Below, piece by piece: positions 12,094 through 25,499 of a stretch of DNA of 64,000 bases. Numbering within the stretch: the first letter of the stretch is position 1; each line of letters starts with the position of its first letter. This stretch comes from Lingula anatina (taxonomy: Eukaryota; Brachiopoda; Lingulata; Lingulida; Lingulidae). Below the pieces are notes generated by a model. It ran no database searches. It was not told where the DNA came from and saw only the letters and a list, made by a program, of their open reading frames with translations. Location of the stretch: positions 994,945 to 1,058,944 of the forward strand of contig NW_019775502.1 in NCBI RefSeq assembly GCF_001039355.2, given 5' to 3'. The position numbers and the translations under genes are program-made.

Positions 12094-15000
12094 CTTGTGG
12101 AATTAATTTTCATCAACTGTCTCGTTGTCTAATAAATATAACGGAGAGCGCATAATTCCAAAATGGATATGGATATCCCAGAATAACATAAAAATACTTG
12201 ACAAGTAATGGTAGAACATGTAATCATAAATATGATTGCTATCGTACCACTGAATACTGGTGTCGCCTATCCACGTAGAAAATCGATATTATTGCCCTTC
12301 ACGTGGAGACAGGTGTAGACAATTTGTGGCAGACAATACTGGTAGATTATTTCTTCCTCAGAGTTCATCTCGCGAAAACCCTTCAAAAGCATGCAACCTT
12401 CTACACAGAGGTCAGCACCTGTCACCAATAGAAGTACGCCTTAATTTGTTCCATTCACCACACAATTGTGTAATAATCAGCATTATAGTTTGACAGTAGT
12501 TTAGAGAGCCTATAAATGTAAACTCATTTAATGCTCAACTAACTGTTATTACCATCATCATTAATACTTATAGGAATAAACGCCTCAATGCACGTTGACG
12601 ATTTGTCCAACTGAAGAAAGCGCACACTACTGCCTATGAAGTATTATTTGTTACATGGATTTGCAGCCATATTTCTATGGCAACTGTAGACTCCCTACTT
12701 ATAGGTGCACCAGGTGTAATCCCAAATAATGCGAAGTGGTGTTAAATTTTTAGCAGTAGGCTGTTGATTTCGTGCTGAGACTAGGTTGGCTGAGGGCGGG
12801 GAGGGGGGGACTTCACCCAAGTCGCCGACCAGCTTTTGAAAAAAATTTAAAAAAAAGAAAGAAAACGACTTTCGTCTCTTCCTGAAGGGGCAGCAAAACC
12901 CACTTATCGAAATATAAATACTTCAGGGTGGGGATGCTGGAAATTCTCCCCATCGTACTCGAGGCCTTAGTTCTCAAGTGCTACCACACTTAACACTAAA
13001 CAGTCGATGCCCTATCTGATTTGATGCATCAGACAGGGAAACAAGGCCGTAGTTGAAATATTGATTGCAGTGTCACACCATGCAGATTTCTGCAGCAACT
13101 GTCACAGTGACTGTACACAGACTTAGATCTACCAGCAGAATTTGCTTGTAAATATACTGTGCATGCGTGTTACTGAGACTTATAATATTATTAACCTGGA
13201 TAACGTGAGCGAGCTTTATACAGTGAAATCGCGACAGAGGATTTGCGCCATTCCAGGTAAGACGATTTTGCTTTATGGAGAATGGATGTTGATAATAAGA
13301 GAAACATGAACCCAGTGGCTCCTGGTGCAAGTTAAGTCACATACACGTACAGTAGTATACGCATATGTAAGTGTAAATGTATATATCCTGTAGACACCAC
13401 GCCTTATGTGCGTCGACGGTTGTATTCAAAGCCCCCCCCCTTTGCAAATCATTTCTACATAACTGTCGTATTGAGACAATAGGAAGAGAAGATGCTACGT
13501 CTATCATATTACAGAAATATATATCATCTCCTTTTCCTGGAGTTTTATCCGTTATCAAACATTGCCTTGAATCAAATAGCCTGGCTTTGATAGTTTTGTG
13601 CGTAAAAGAAATTTCGATAGCTAGCATTTATTGTTTGAAATGCTGGTTTTTACTTAATACGCAATATTGAAAACTGTCAATATGCACCAGTATAACTGAG
13701 ATATATGAAGTGGAGACTAACAGATTGTATTCTGAGTAATTCAACGCTGACGTACAGTGATTCCATTAGGGCAGTAATACAACAGCTTATTTGAAAACAC
13801 GGTCAATAATGCATTAGATTTGGTGAAAGATAATGGAGATATAGCTGTGGACTCAAGGCCAAGGCGGATCAAATATACTTCGATTAGATGGTAATATGCA
13901 AGCAATTTCGGGGCATCCTCGTACGCGTTCTCCCCCCCCCCCCCCCTCCACATCACTATCTTTCAGTGGAAGGGTTAGATTCGATCCGTTTTTGTCAAAG
14001 TGTATTCAGTATATAGAGATGCACACTTCTCAAGAGACTTCAACGAAAACTCATTAGGCGCGAGCTCGCGTGTGAATGTGTGCGTGCGTGCGTGGGTGGA
14101 TGCGTGATTACGAAGAGTTGCTACATGTATCCTTTTGATACTTAAAGCTTATCGTGAACTGACGCGCCCCGTGTTCTCCGATTAAACTTAAAGCTGGCCT
14201 TGTTATACCGGCTGATGTATATACAACATTAATGGTGTCACGCGGCAGTGAGAAATAACTTGTACTCCAGTTAACCTGGAACCCGCTTCACAAAACGACT
14301 TTAGACCGAAAGTGGACTAAAATCTTAGGCCAAAATTGTGGTCTTTTAAGTCAGTGTTCTTAAAAAGAAAATTGGGCTGGGACAACATTCACATGAAGTG
14401 AACGCTACAGATGCGTAAATCTCAGATTCCAGATCTGCAGTTTAAGACGCTACGTCGATAGTACACATTAAAATCCCAGTGACAAAAAATCGCGTCTGTA
14501 GTTATTCATAGGTACATGTACCTTCGAAAAAGACATTTAGGAGAAAGAGGAGTGACACATAGTTACCCTAGCCTAAGGTTAACTGGTGACAGTCAGCGAC
14601 AACCTTTCCATGCTGGCTACAGACCAATACAGGGTTTACACAATACTAAAAATTCATGGTGCGCACTTGGGTCGCGTTAAATCACAATTCTGCCCAATGC
14701 CATTTTGCTGATTTTATGATTTATTTCATCAGTGCAGAATTTCTGTGCTTGATAATGCAATAAAATCCAATATCTGTTGAACAAAAGTTATGCGAGCCTG
14801 GAGCGATCCTTGGGCAGCTCCAAGCACTCTGTGTAAATGTCGCACACACTTACAGCAACACAGAACACTGTGTACTAGTAAACAGCAGGCAGCACTTGGG
14901 CTTTAGTTAGCAAACTTGACAGACCGACCACGCAATTATGTGGCATACAACGCCTTGTGTTTAACGCATCAAATCTGAAGGAAGGAAAAATCAGTGGTTT

Positions 15001-15720
15001 TCATATTCACCAAAAATCCATCGCCAACTACAAGACTTTCCTTCATCTGAGGCTGTTCCTGAAAAGGATGAACCTAAAGTCTGACGGTAAAATCAGGTAA
15101 ACTCATGTTTTAGGACAAAATGAAGTAGCGTAATTTTTGCGAGCACCCCAAGTATCAGGGTTAACCAGATACATGTAGTATACCCAGTATTACAAGTTTT
15201 TTTTTTTTTTTAGTAAATGGCAGCAGAGGTTGGTTTCCTGTAAACTAAGGGCACTTGCAAATACGCTTTTGCTTCATTCTGCGAGAAATGTAGTTGCCTA
15301 AATTGGAATGAAAATTATAAGAAAGACGACAGGGATTTCTCAGCGATCTATGTTTTAATTAAGTGAAGACGCAGTGTAGCAGTCATTCATTCCGACGGCC
15401 TTTAGTTCGAAAACTCTGGTTATTCGTTCTTGCTCTCGTTACCAGCGATGCCTTAATACACCCATCAGCTAAGCGATGTTATTGATATTAAACGACTTGT
15501 ATACGAATAACATGTACCATTCAGAAGTCTGAGTGGGAAGGCTGGGCAACATTAAGTAAGTGCAGTTTGTGTAAGTAAAAAAAATTCACGCCCGTTTTCT
15601 TGCAGTTTCATTAACCATAACTCAAATCTGTTTGATTGTTTATGCCGACCAGAGAGAAAATACAATAGGAAGACAGATACATACATCTGATTCCGTGATT
15701 TTCTAAAAAAAGGTGTGTGT

Positions 15721-15751
<31 letters not shown>

Positions 15752-15778
15752 GGGCGGGCGGGGTGGAAAATTTCTTTT

Positions 15779-15823
15779 NNNNNNNNNNNNNNNNNNNNNN
15801 NNNNNNNNNNNNNNNNNNNNNNN
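15779..15823. other. Assembly gap, 45 N
   Basis: Both sides carry the same GTGTGTG plus poly-G tract, so the gap lies in a hard-to-sequence GT/G repeat and may be two ends of one locus. Confidence 0.97.
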
Positions 15824-16350
15824 GTGTGTGGGTGGGGGGGGGGGGGGGGCGGTCGCGCGCGCGCTGTAAATATCTCTTTGTAATTTTGACAGTAATGTGA
15901 CTTATACTTGATGCTTGCTAACATTTGTACATTAAAAAAATAAAATAAAAAATAAAAAAACTGAGTTCCTACATTTATTTACTAAATGACAGAACAGGGC
16001 TTGCCGTTTGTTTATATTGACGCCACGTATTTGAGCAATTTTGGAAAGGCAGAAGGGGGATAAAATCATGAGGGGGGGGAGGTTTGCTAGGAAAAGCGTT
16101 ATCAACTCCCGATAATATTACGCCATGCGCTTAAAATTACGTTTGCGGTGGAGATTGAGCTAAAGTCTTACGTTAATACCATATGGAGATTATTTTGACT
16201 GGTAAATTCTGATTTGATTCCTTTGACTTTATTTGGTCACGATGTGCACTTTACTTTAAGTCTTAGGTTATGTAAACTGTGGAGACTACTGTCTGTGAGA
16301 ATGAGACGTAAGTAGAAGTTCAGTTGGTACGTATTGTGCTTGGATTGATG

Positions 16351-16351
<1 letters not shown>

Positions 16352-16392
<41 letters not shown>
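16352..16392. repeat. (TC)n microsatellite
   Basis: About 20 TC units. Confidence 0.95.
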
Positions 16393-16395
<3 letters not shown>

Positions 16396-16984
16396 GCATG
16401 TCAGTTCTCGGTTTTTTAAATGGCAACCCAGACGAATGCACAGTTTTATTTAATTATTGCTTCTAAAGAAAGACTCTTAGTTAAATCTATGCGCATGAGC
16501 TTAAATAGACAGCAAAATCTGGAAGCCAGCGAAGTCATTTAAACAAAAAATGTAAAGCGCACGTGCTAAACAGTCAAATACTCTATATCGCTCATTAATA
16601 TTAGAGCCAGCATGTTTAAATTTAATGCAGAAGACAGAGATTATACTGGCAACCAAAGTTGACTTGAAGGTTGCCAGCCTGGAATGACATCTGATGCAGT
16701 TTAGGTCGTTTCAGGATTGAAATGGGACCATGAAGAACAAGATACGTCAAATTATAACGCCTATTGATTGATCTGTCTGGTGTATCAGGATATAGACCTA
16801 TTGCTTTTTATATACATAGTACATTTTTCTTTGAGCGTTAACGGTGTTTTGTGCTTATATATGGATGCATGTATCGTTATTATAGTGAAATTGTTGTAAC
16901 AGTAATAGACCGGTACCAGTGGCCAACAATATAGAGGACACGAATCAACATCATTCTATACAGATCATAGACTGCATTTAGATT

Positions 16985-17115
16985 CAGTCATCGCACAAGC
17001 CGGTTGCGCTCGACTTAATTACCCCCTAGCTGATCGGGTTAGAGTTCCAGATAATTAAGCTGATCCCACTGATTGCACTTAGTGAGAATCCCCCGCGAAG
17101 TTGGACCGACCCAGC
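16985..17115. repeat. Probable fragment of the GATCGATC MITE family
   Basis: Shares TTAATTACCCCCTAGCTG and CACTTAGTGAGAATCCCCC with the interior and right half of the 19839 element. The ends are lost. Confidence 0.35.
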
Positions 17116-17472
17116 TGGTACGATGTCTGAATCTGAATGTGCCCATAGAATAACCTTGCATGTATCTTATTTGACAAGCTGAGCGGCTAGCAGATATAGA
17201 TAGTAGGCCTACTGGCCATCTTTGGTTCTTGTTCTGTGACTTTCATAGAGGAAATCAGAATCTGAATCACTCTGTTAGCGGAGGTTGCTGTCTTTGGGTT
17301 TATACAACATTACCTAAAGTAGGTTGAACAATGTTTATTTTATGTATATCTAGAGTAACTTCAGTTGCATTTCAAAGGGGGAATGACAGAAACCACAGAG
17401 TGTTTACAATGTGCTTCACACGTTAACGCACGTGGATATATTCCTGAATCGCGCCTTTCTTATTTATTTTGC

Positions 17473-17474
17473 AA

Positions 17475-17513
<39 letters not shown>

Positions 17514-17515
17514 AC
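17473..17515. repeat. (AAAT)n microsatellite
   Basis: About ten tetranucleotide units. Confidence 0.95.
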
Positions 17516-17835
17516 ATAAAAAAATTGGTGTGTTTTCCACGCAAAGATTAGAGTCACATCCGTTTAGATGACATTCGGGTCCTAGACCAGCAAGTAACAA
17601 CGGTTGTCGAGGATTTAATGCAGTGTTTTGGCATGTGACTTCAAGAAGATATATGGACTTGACTGATGTTCTTTTCTTGAACACGTCTTCCTGCTCGGTT
17701 TATATCATATGACATCGGTGGGCAAATATAAAGACTTGAGCCTCATTCATGCTCATGACTTTAAGTAAAGTAAGGCAGCGTCCACATGCAGTGACATAAA
17801 TGAGACCAATAATGGCTAACTCCTAATGAAACCAT

Positions 17836-18051
17836 CGTTCTACGGAGATCGATCCAACTCTGTGTGGGGACTCACGCTGAATGCAATCTGTTAAAGAGAT
17901 TTACACTCCTCCCCCTGTCGTTAAGTAGATAACAGAAGAAAATAGTGTTTATACAAATTCGCTGGGAACAAGAGGAGGCGTGTTTATCCGCTAAAATAAT
18001 TGCATTCAGCGTGAGTCCCCTCAAAGTTGAATCGAGCTGTAGAACAACAGT
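17836..18051. mobile_element. GATCGATC-type MITE, diverged
   Basis: GTTCTACGGAGATCGATCC ... GGGGACTCACGCTGAATGCA at the left is mirrored by TGCATTCAGCGTGAGTCCCC ... TTGAATCGAGCTGTAGAAC at the right, an inverted repeat of about 50 bp. Non-coding. Confidence 0.65.
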
Positions 18052-19512
18052 ATCATTAGGAATGATCCCTAAGTCACCGACGCTAACTCTTAATCGTCTC
18101 ATTTTGTTGCCATCTTATCATACTTGCATACGATGCTTAAGGGTGCTTTAAATTCCACACCAAAGCGCGCAAGTAGAAAAGTACACTGAGTTGTTGTTAA
18201 CTTGATACTTTCATGTTATCTAAAGCGCTGGACATACAATATTACCTTTCTGGTATCCAGAAATCAGACTTTACTAATAAATGGTATTTCTGTTAATGCA
18301 TGGCAAGAAAAAAGAGAAGTGGAATCACGAACATAACCTGCAAAAAGAGAATTTAATCGTAGCTAGCATATGCAACGCCGCATGTAAGACTTTAATTAGC
18401 TGTGGAAAATGAACAAGGAAACTCAGTGACTAAATTCATCTGAAAGAACGCTGAGTATATGAAGAAAGGAGACAAAAAAACTTTTCACTTTTATTTAATC
18501 TGTCTGTCGTGTGCAAAAGGCGACCACCCGATTTGAATCTTGTTTTTCTTTGTACAAAAAAATGTGTCACGCTTGTGATTCTGAATGGCGGCATGGCCCT
18601 TTTGTCACAGGTAACGCATGCTCACGAGGTAAATAAAATAGGGCATGATCATGTTTAGTGAAGACTGTCGACCTACGAAGACCGGTGAGTTTTTTACTCT
18701 AAAATCAGGCGATATCTGACCCTTATTTTTAAAACTATTCATTGCTACTTCTTGAATGTTTACATTACAAATGTAGTGCTCTCGTTTTTATTTTATTTTA
18801 TTTTTTTAGTAAGTGGACTGGCATTGTCGACATCTTCCGCATCTTGGCGGTTTTATATTCCATAAGTACTCACAGATCCAAGAGCTAAAAATTATTATAT
18901 TATGAAACACTCCAGTTTTCTGAAACAGTAAGATTGTGTATTTTTTTCTTAATTAATAGAGAGAAACTGCAGTAAAGTAGACACTACTTCCTTTTGGTTT
19001 TCGTGTATATTCTACCTTTACATTAAATATACATTCAAAAGAAACACAAAACTTCCTACATGTGACTATTTTACACTTAAGTGCATTTAATTTAAACAGC
19101 TCTTGCAAATTGTTCTTCTTTTCAGGTTAAGATAATTCATAATTGTATGTAAAATATATAAAGAGGACACCATTTAGAAAGCTTATGACTGTTGTAATTA
19201 AAAACATTAAAAAAGTGCATGCGTTGTGTGTGTGAGTGTGTGTGTGTGGGGGGGGGGGGGGGGCAGTGATCCACGACTCTGTCGCTGTCTGTGACATAAA
19301 CCTGAGAGTCTACTGGGCACTGATTAGATATTCGGACTCGAAAATCTCAGAAAAAAGTGCTCTTCTAAATTGAAATATACTCACACAATGAAATTTTTAT
19401 AGACAAAAGAAATAACCTTAAACCAACCGCCTACATTTTCACTATGCTAGTATGAGCAAAGTAATGCTTAAATTCATTTTTGTCAGTTCGACACCAAATA
19501 TAAATATAAGGG

Positions 19513-19766
19513 ACTGCGTTCCCATAACCTTTTCGCACTAGCAGGATCGATCTATTTCAGCGGGTATTCCCGCTAAGGCGCAGTCAATGTAATCAGCTGA
19601 ATTGTCTGGAACGACCCCCCCCCCCCCACACAAAGCAATTCTATACAACATGATGGACCACAGTTACAAGGGGTCATATCCGACATTTAATCGGCTTAAA
19701 CTAAATGCAATTTAGCAAAAATTTTAGATCGATCCAGCTAGTTCGTGAGGTTTATGGGAACGCAGT
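19513..19766. mobile_element. GATCGATC-type MITE
   Basis: Ends ACTGCGTTCCCATAA and TATGGGAACGCAGT are inverted repeats. The sub-terminal GGATCGATCT and TTAGATCGATCC and the internal TAATCAGCTGA match the family at 19839 and 27455. Contains a 14-base C run. Confidence 0.6.
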
Positions 19767-19838
19767 TTAACAGTCATTTTCCTGCGACAAGATCAAATAT
19801 TGCCGACCCACTTGAAAGCTTACAGCGTAATCTATTTA

Positions 19839-20070
19839 GACTGGGTTCCCATACTTAGATCGATCCATCTGGATCGCCTTAATTCCCTGGGGGTCACGCT
19901 AAATTGCTATCAGCTCAATATGTTAACATGTCTGTCACGCCTACCGAATCAGCTATAATTACCCCCTTTACTAAGCGTGACAGACGTTTAAGCCGGTTAG
20001 TTTGATAGCAATTTAGTGAGACTCCCCAGGGAGATAGATCGATCCAAATATCTGTGGGAATGGCCCCTTA
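19839..20070. mobile_element. GATCGATC-type MITE
   Basis: CTGGGTTCCCATACTTAGAT and the inverted GTGGGAATGGCCCC bound a hairpin-rich 230-bp element. CTAAATTGCTATCAG at the left and its inverse GATAGCAATTTAG at the right form the inner stem, as in the 27455 copy. Confidence 0.65.
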
Positions 20071-20495
20071 GTGTCTATTATAGAGAATTATGCGGCAAAC
20101 TTTTAAAACGGTCAGCCATATTTAGTCAGCGGATCAACTTGTTCTGTATACGCCTTTAAGTTTGCACAATATCAGAAGAAGATGATGAAGAAGATTAAAT
20201 CTAGGGCCTATAGATCCGCTAGGCTGAACCGCAAGTAAAAACGCGTAAACAGTGTGTAACATGACACATACAGAGTGGAAGGGGCTACGGTTGTTACACC
20301 CAGCTTTATTTATACATGTACCTCGCGTTGTAACTTTATCCTTGTAAAAGTGATGGATAAGATTGCTCAAGTTATTCAGAGCGTGGTTTTACTTTGCTAC
20401 ATACTGGAACTTACGTCGTTATTGACTTACGCGTTTGCGTTTGTGCAGGAGTTAAATTTGTCACGTCAAGCGTTACTTGTGCTTTTGGGGGTTTG

Positions 20496-20507
20496 CACGT
20501 GACGTCA
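20496..20507. promoter_or_regulatory. Overlapping E-box and CRE
   Basis: CACGTGACGTCA joins a perfect CACGTG E-box and a perfect palindromic TGACGTCA cAMP-response element. It is 2.5 kb upstream of the start codon of the 213-aa gene. Possible enhancer or promoter site; no other support. Confidence 0.25.
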
Positions 20508-21456
20508 TGAGCAGCCGCTAAAATCGAGAGTTTTGGTTGACTAAGACAGCGACTGAAACATGCTGGGTTGAAATAGTTGAAGTTCCTTCCATGAGTAAAT
20601 TGAATAAAGAACACTATACACTGTACATTATATAGGCTACACAGGGGAAGTGATTTTGTTTTCAGTTTCTTTCTGTTTTTTTTTCTCTTGAACATCCGTG
20701 CGAATTGAATGAACCCGCGTATTTTACCGCAAAACAAACAGTAACTAAATCGTTACTAAAAACAAATAGTAACTAAACCGTTACTAAAAATTGCAATTAA
20801 TTGGGACTTGCAGTTTAGAGGATGAACTTTGAACGTTCAGTCAGAATTATGATGTTTACATAATCAATAATATAAACATCAGTCATAAACTTGTTAGAAA
20901 GATAACTTCATGAATACACAGATACACGTATGACTTCATAGTTGAGTGAGCATGGGGGGGAATTTATGTCAGTCCTAAGTTTTTAACCCTTCAGTTTCTC
21001 ACCCTTCAAATATAGGCTATTGCAGCTTAACTTCAGGGTTGGGTAAAAGGAATGCAAAATAGTGACTACAGAACAGTTTTGGTATATTTGTAAACATAAA
21101 AAACGTAACACAGAAAACGTATTATGCCTTATAAATATTAGAAAAAAATATTAATGGGTTTGCTTACTGTGCGGCAGAATTTTTATGCACAGTGAAGATA
21201 TTTAATTAGTCCTTTTTTCTTCTGTGGAGGCAGCCTTTGAATCACAGAGGACCTTTGATAAATATTTGAATTAAAACCCATTAAACAGTACAAACTGTGC
21301 GAAAGCAGAACTCCTAATATAAGCAATAAAGAACAAAAGCGGCTCAGTTGGGATATTTTACCGACGCGTGTGCGTGCGCGCACACATGTTACACTGCCTG
21401 TGTACATTTGTGTGCAAATGTCAACACGAGCGTGATAGTACGCGTACATACATGTG

Positions 21457-21722
21457 CAGGGACGTATTCAGGATTATTTGAAGGGGGTCCGGAACGACAG
21501 CCCTTGGATGCGAAGCCTACCATCGCCCCCTTTGTGTGGGGTTCAGAGCCTGCTCAAGTTTGGTGCTTTGGAGAGCAAACAGTGCCCTTTGGTACGGTTT
21601 AGAACTATGATGTAGCTAGTCAAAATTCTAATTTCAAGAGGGGGAATATTGGTGTAATATATATTTCAGAAACTGAAAGGGGGGGGGTCAGGACACTCTG
21701 TCCCCCTCTAAATCCGCCACTG
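21457..21722. mobile_element. MITE with CATGTG target duplication
   Basis: Starts CAGGGACGTATTCAGGA and ends TCTAAATCCGCCACTG. CATGTG directly flanks both ends (21451-21456 and 21723-21728). The right end is the inverse of the CAGTGGCGGAT start at 53805, so the two belong to one family. Confidence 0.6.
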
Positions 21723-22536
21723 CATGTGTATGTATGTGTGTGTTGGGTACGTGCAGGGATTTCTTGTAGATATTCACATATATTCATTTGCTTCTCTGCA
21801 CTCGTCTCTGTGGATTTTTGCCCAGAAAATAATAAAAACAATAAAATAATAATCATAAATAAATAAAAAAGAAAAAAAGCAGTAGCCACCCAGCTGGCCT
21901 GCATGGGGTGAGAGGGTGTAAACCCTTCTGAAGTGGCGCAAAAATAATCGTTTTTTTAGCAAAAGCATTCAGTGAAGAGTTTCCAAGTTTCTGAGTTTTT
22001 GAGTAAAAATGAGTACTTTGGGAATAAGTACTTCGAGAACGAATTGAAATTTTTATCTAAAGTGTTGGAGAGAGTGTAGGCTTCCTTGATGAAAAAGAAT
22101 AAAGTGTTAATTTCAGAAAAAAATTATACCATTAAAGAGCCATGTCCTTCCTGTTTCGGTTTAGAATCCAAATTAGTTGTTAATCAAACATGGTGATATC
22201 TATTTGTTTAGCAGTCATAGAATGGTACTTATATTAACCGATCGGCTCGGAGTCTTTTGCATATCGTCCATTTACCAAAATAACTTTTGAAGTTAAGTTC
22301 TGGGACCATATTGCCAGCGGACAGACGCCTCGAACGTTTCGAGTGTTGGACACATTTATATATACATTGTATACACCCCCTCTTCTAAACTACTGCCTTC
22401 TATATCCGCACTGACAACACGACGCAAAATTACGTTTGTAGGAAATAAACCGTTTTGTTAGGCAACATTTTTTTATCAAACAGCAAAGTACTATTGTCAT
22501 CTAATCTCTCTTATCTCTGCTTGTCTTCATCCACAG

Positions 22537-24840
22537 GTCAAGGAACGCACCGACTCGGATCAAGAAAAACTTCGAACTAAAGACAGTATCGGTTGCAAAC
22601 TGAAAAATCAAGCCTATAGCTTGAACTGCAAATAGAGCTCACAAGGCCAGCTAGAGCTCACAAGGCCAGCTAGATGTAGTAGGGAGAAAAAAAGAAAGAC
22701 GGATTGGAGAAGTCCAGCATCGTTTTAAGACGTTAAAGTATAATTCGGCCAACTGCACATTTCTACGTGTGAAGAATTAAAAAGTAACTAAACGGATGAC
22801 GGGCTCTTCAAGACAAAAATAGTCGCAAAAAAAAAAAAAAAAAAAAGAGACAGCGTATCTATTTCTAAATGGTAACACGACAAGTCCTAGCTCCAAGAAG
22901 AAATAAGTTTCAGTTGGAATCGAAAGCACACACAGTAATAGATGAACAAATCACTTAGCCACAGACTCTAAATATCCTGTCGTACACCGGAACGAAAAGA
23001 ACAACAAACAGCGTACACCGCGATGGCCGAGCAAACGGTATCCGAGAATCTGACCAGGAATGTCATTCTATTAAGAGCCGTAGCCACCCAACTTCAGGAA
23101 GGTTACCTCAGACCCATGCAGAAGATGATAGAGGGAGAGGAGAAAGGAAAAATAACGCTGGCGTTTAGAACGAGGTGATGGTTACATGGTTCTTCTCCCT
23201 GTGTTGAAGTGCAATATACAGCTACAGCCTTAACTATAGTTTCAATTTATGTCAGATAAAGCTTTCCTATTTTAATCAATATTGGAATTTAGTGCATGTT
23301 TCTTTCAAAAATCAACGACAAAAACTTTAAATAGCGTTGGTAACATGGCATCTCATACATGTACCTTTATAAAACGTTGTTTAACTTAGTAAACTACAGT
23401 TATTACATGTTGTATTTTTTGTACTATAAACCCTATGGATAAGATTTATGACAATGTAATGCAATACCAGATCCTTACATTTCTTTTTTCCCTACCGTTA
23501 ATAGATATCACAAACTGAAAATAATAACTGAAGTTTGGTGTGAACTGACTGCCAAGTTGGGGTGCATGAAAGAGGCATTGCAATGTACTCACGGTCTGGC
23601 CACGGCGTGTCTTTCCAATGACAACGAAATTGAAATCGTCAACTTGTTGAACAGAATAAAAAAGGTAAGTTTGTGCTGCTGTGTGTTATCTTCTTGGCAT
23701 CTTGAGTAAAAAATGGCAACTGTAAGACATCATGAGGGATTTCCGCCAATTCGAAATGTACCAGTACGTCACAAACGTTGAGATATGGAGTAGACGTGAT
23801 AAGTAGAATGCTGTGACATCATGGTCAAATTATTGTTAAAAATTACTATTATAGGGAAAAGAAATAGGAGGAAAAAGGAGGAAAATTATTAAAAACAATG
23901 TATATTTATGCGACGCTTTTCTATGGCGCTTCTGGTGGTCGCCCTGTGGTCGAGCTTTGATAATTGAAACAAAAAATAAATATTGATTTATTATTGAAAA
24001 TGAAAGCGGAAAAGCAAATTTCTGCACAAATATTTGACCATCAATTTGGTTTACAATATAATCCGGCTTAGTCACCTAATTCAAATGATAAAGAAATTTA
24101 ATCAAACTTACTACAAGTGCACTGATTGCTGTAGGTGAGATACATGGTATGGCACCGTCGCAACTGAATAAAATTGTGACGTTGGTTTTCATGTAAGAGG
24201 TTAAAAGAAAAGAAATATGTCACATAGTGAATAATATGTCCATGAAAACAATGTTAAAGTATTTCATTCACTAAGGGTCGACTCAAATCAATTTTTGAGC
24301 AGAGACCTGGCAATTATTTTTTCAGCGCTTTGGCCATTGTTTTCCTAATGGGTAACAAATTGTATCTGAATGTCGATCAAACGGCGTCATTCTTCCCTCT
24401 CAGGCCTACCCTTTTGTAACATTGAACATTACAGCATCTACATCTCTTGACGATATTTTGTTCATTTCAAGTGACATACTTTTACCTGAGTATTTATATA
24501 TCAATTACAGAGACTGGACAACATGGCCGCCGTTTGGCTGAGTAAGGATCATGACACTCAGCCAAATGTGACCTTTGACCTTTCACTGGAGGTCAAAATC
24601 TCATGGCTGCACGAAACTGTTGAAGACATACTAGACACAACGTGTCGACTAATGGATGTTTTGGGCCACTTTCTTCTGTGCGCGACTCCCGTGAGGAAAA
24701 CGGAAATTTTGGAACTAAAACAGAAACTTCCGGTGAAATATATACCATCCGTTTTGGGAACTCTTCAGGAGATTCGAGACGCTGACATTCATCACAAGAT
24801 ACTGGCTTCGAAACAAAATGAACTTTTCCGTAATAGCTAA
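22537..24840 (+). CDS. Uncharacterised 213-aa protein, three coding exons
   Basis: I do not recognise this protein. Exon 1 follows an acceptor (TTCATCCACAG) at 22536; the start codon is 23023 and coding runs to 23174 (donor GTGATG, phase 2). Exon 2 is 23505..23664 (phase 2 in, phase 0 out, donor GTAAGT). Exon 3 is 24511..24840 (acceptor TCAATTACAG, stop TAA). The coding sum is 642 nt, exactly 214 codons. The protein has no signal peptide or obvious membrane segment. It is rich in Leu, Lys and Glu, with heptad-like stretches (ILLRAVATQLQEGYL, VNLLNRIKKRLDNM, ILELKQKL) and six Cys in the middle third, so I infer a cytosolic helical protein. The acceptor before the start codon implies a non-coding first exon upstream. 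A GTAAGA donor at 10059 is one candidate, but the pairing is speculative. Confidence 0.78.
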
Positions 24841-25499
24841 CTTCCGTTATCTTATTAACAATCTGTGTTGTAATTTTGTTATCCGTTGGATATTGATATG
24901 AAGAAACGTTTTCCGGAACGAACCTAATATAAGCTTCCAACGCAATTGGAAAAACACTTACGAGAATTAAGGAGCGGAGATTAATTGTGTTGGGTTATGC
25001 CGACAGGCATAAAACTTCAAGGATTAATTCAACGCACAAGGTTTTTATTTTTATAAAAATCGAAAGAGTTACTCAGGCTTGTGGCTGCCCAGTTTTCAGC
25101 AAGCTTGGTGTCACCCTTGTCCCAAATATTGACATGGTAAAGCAAAACAGCTACAGTATACCAAAATTGGCTGGTATTGTGGACTAGTTGGTGCGTACTT
25201 CACAGAGTTTTGTTATAAGAAACGAATTTTGATGGAAATATTAAGGAAAGGACAGGCATAGACTTACATAAATGTTCATTCTGATCTGGATCGATCACCA
25301 TCTGTATGGTGAGTTTTTAAATGGTTCTTTGCCATATCGAGACAGGGTCAATGATTTTCAGCCCCCAAATCACATAAGGTCGCAGTGCAAAGGGTTTGTT
25401 TACAACTGTAGCTGTACCACACAAAGAATGCAATGCAATGTGGCATTTGTTATTGAAATATTAAAAACATGAAAAATAATCCATTGACCATAGCGTGTT

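Larger units (their letters stand above)
7205..22536. other. Long stretch without a supported coding gene
   Basis: Apart from the microsatellites and MITEs listed separately I see nothing coding. The longest plain frame, 120 codons at 11528..11890, has no recognisable motif, no splice context and an AT-driven composition. GTAAGA at 10059 could be the donor of a non-coding first exon for the 213-aa gene. Confidence 0.5.
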
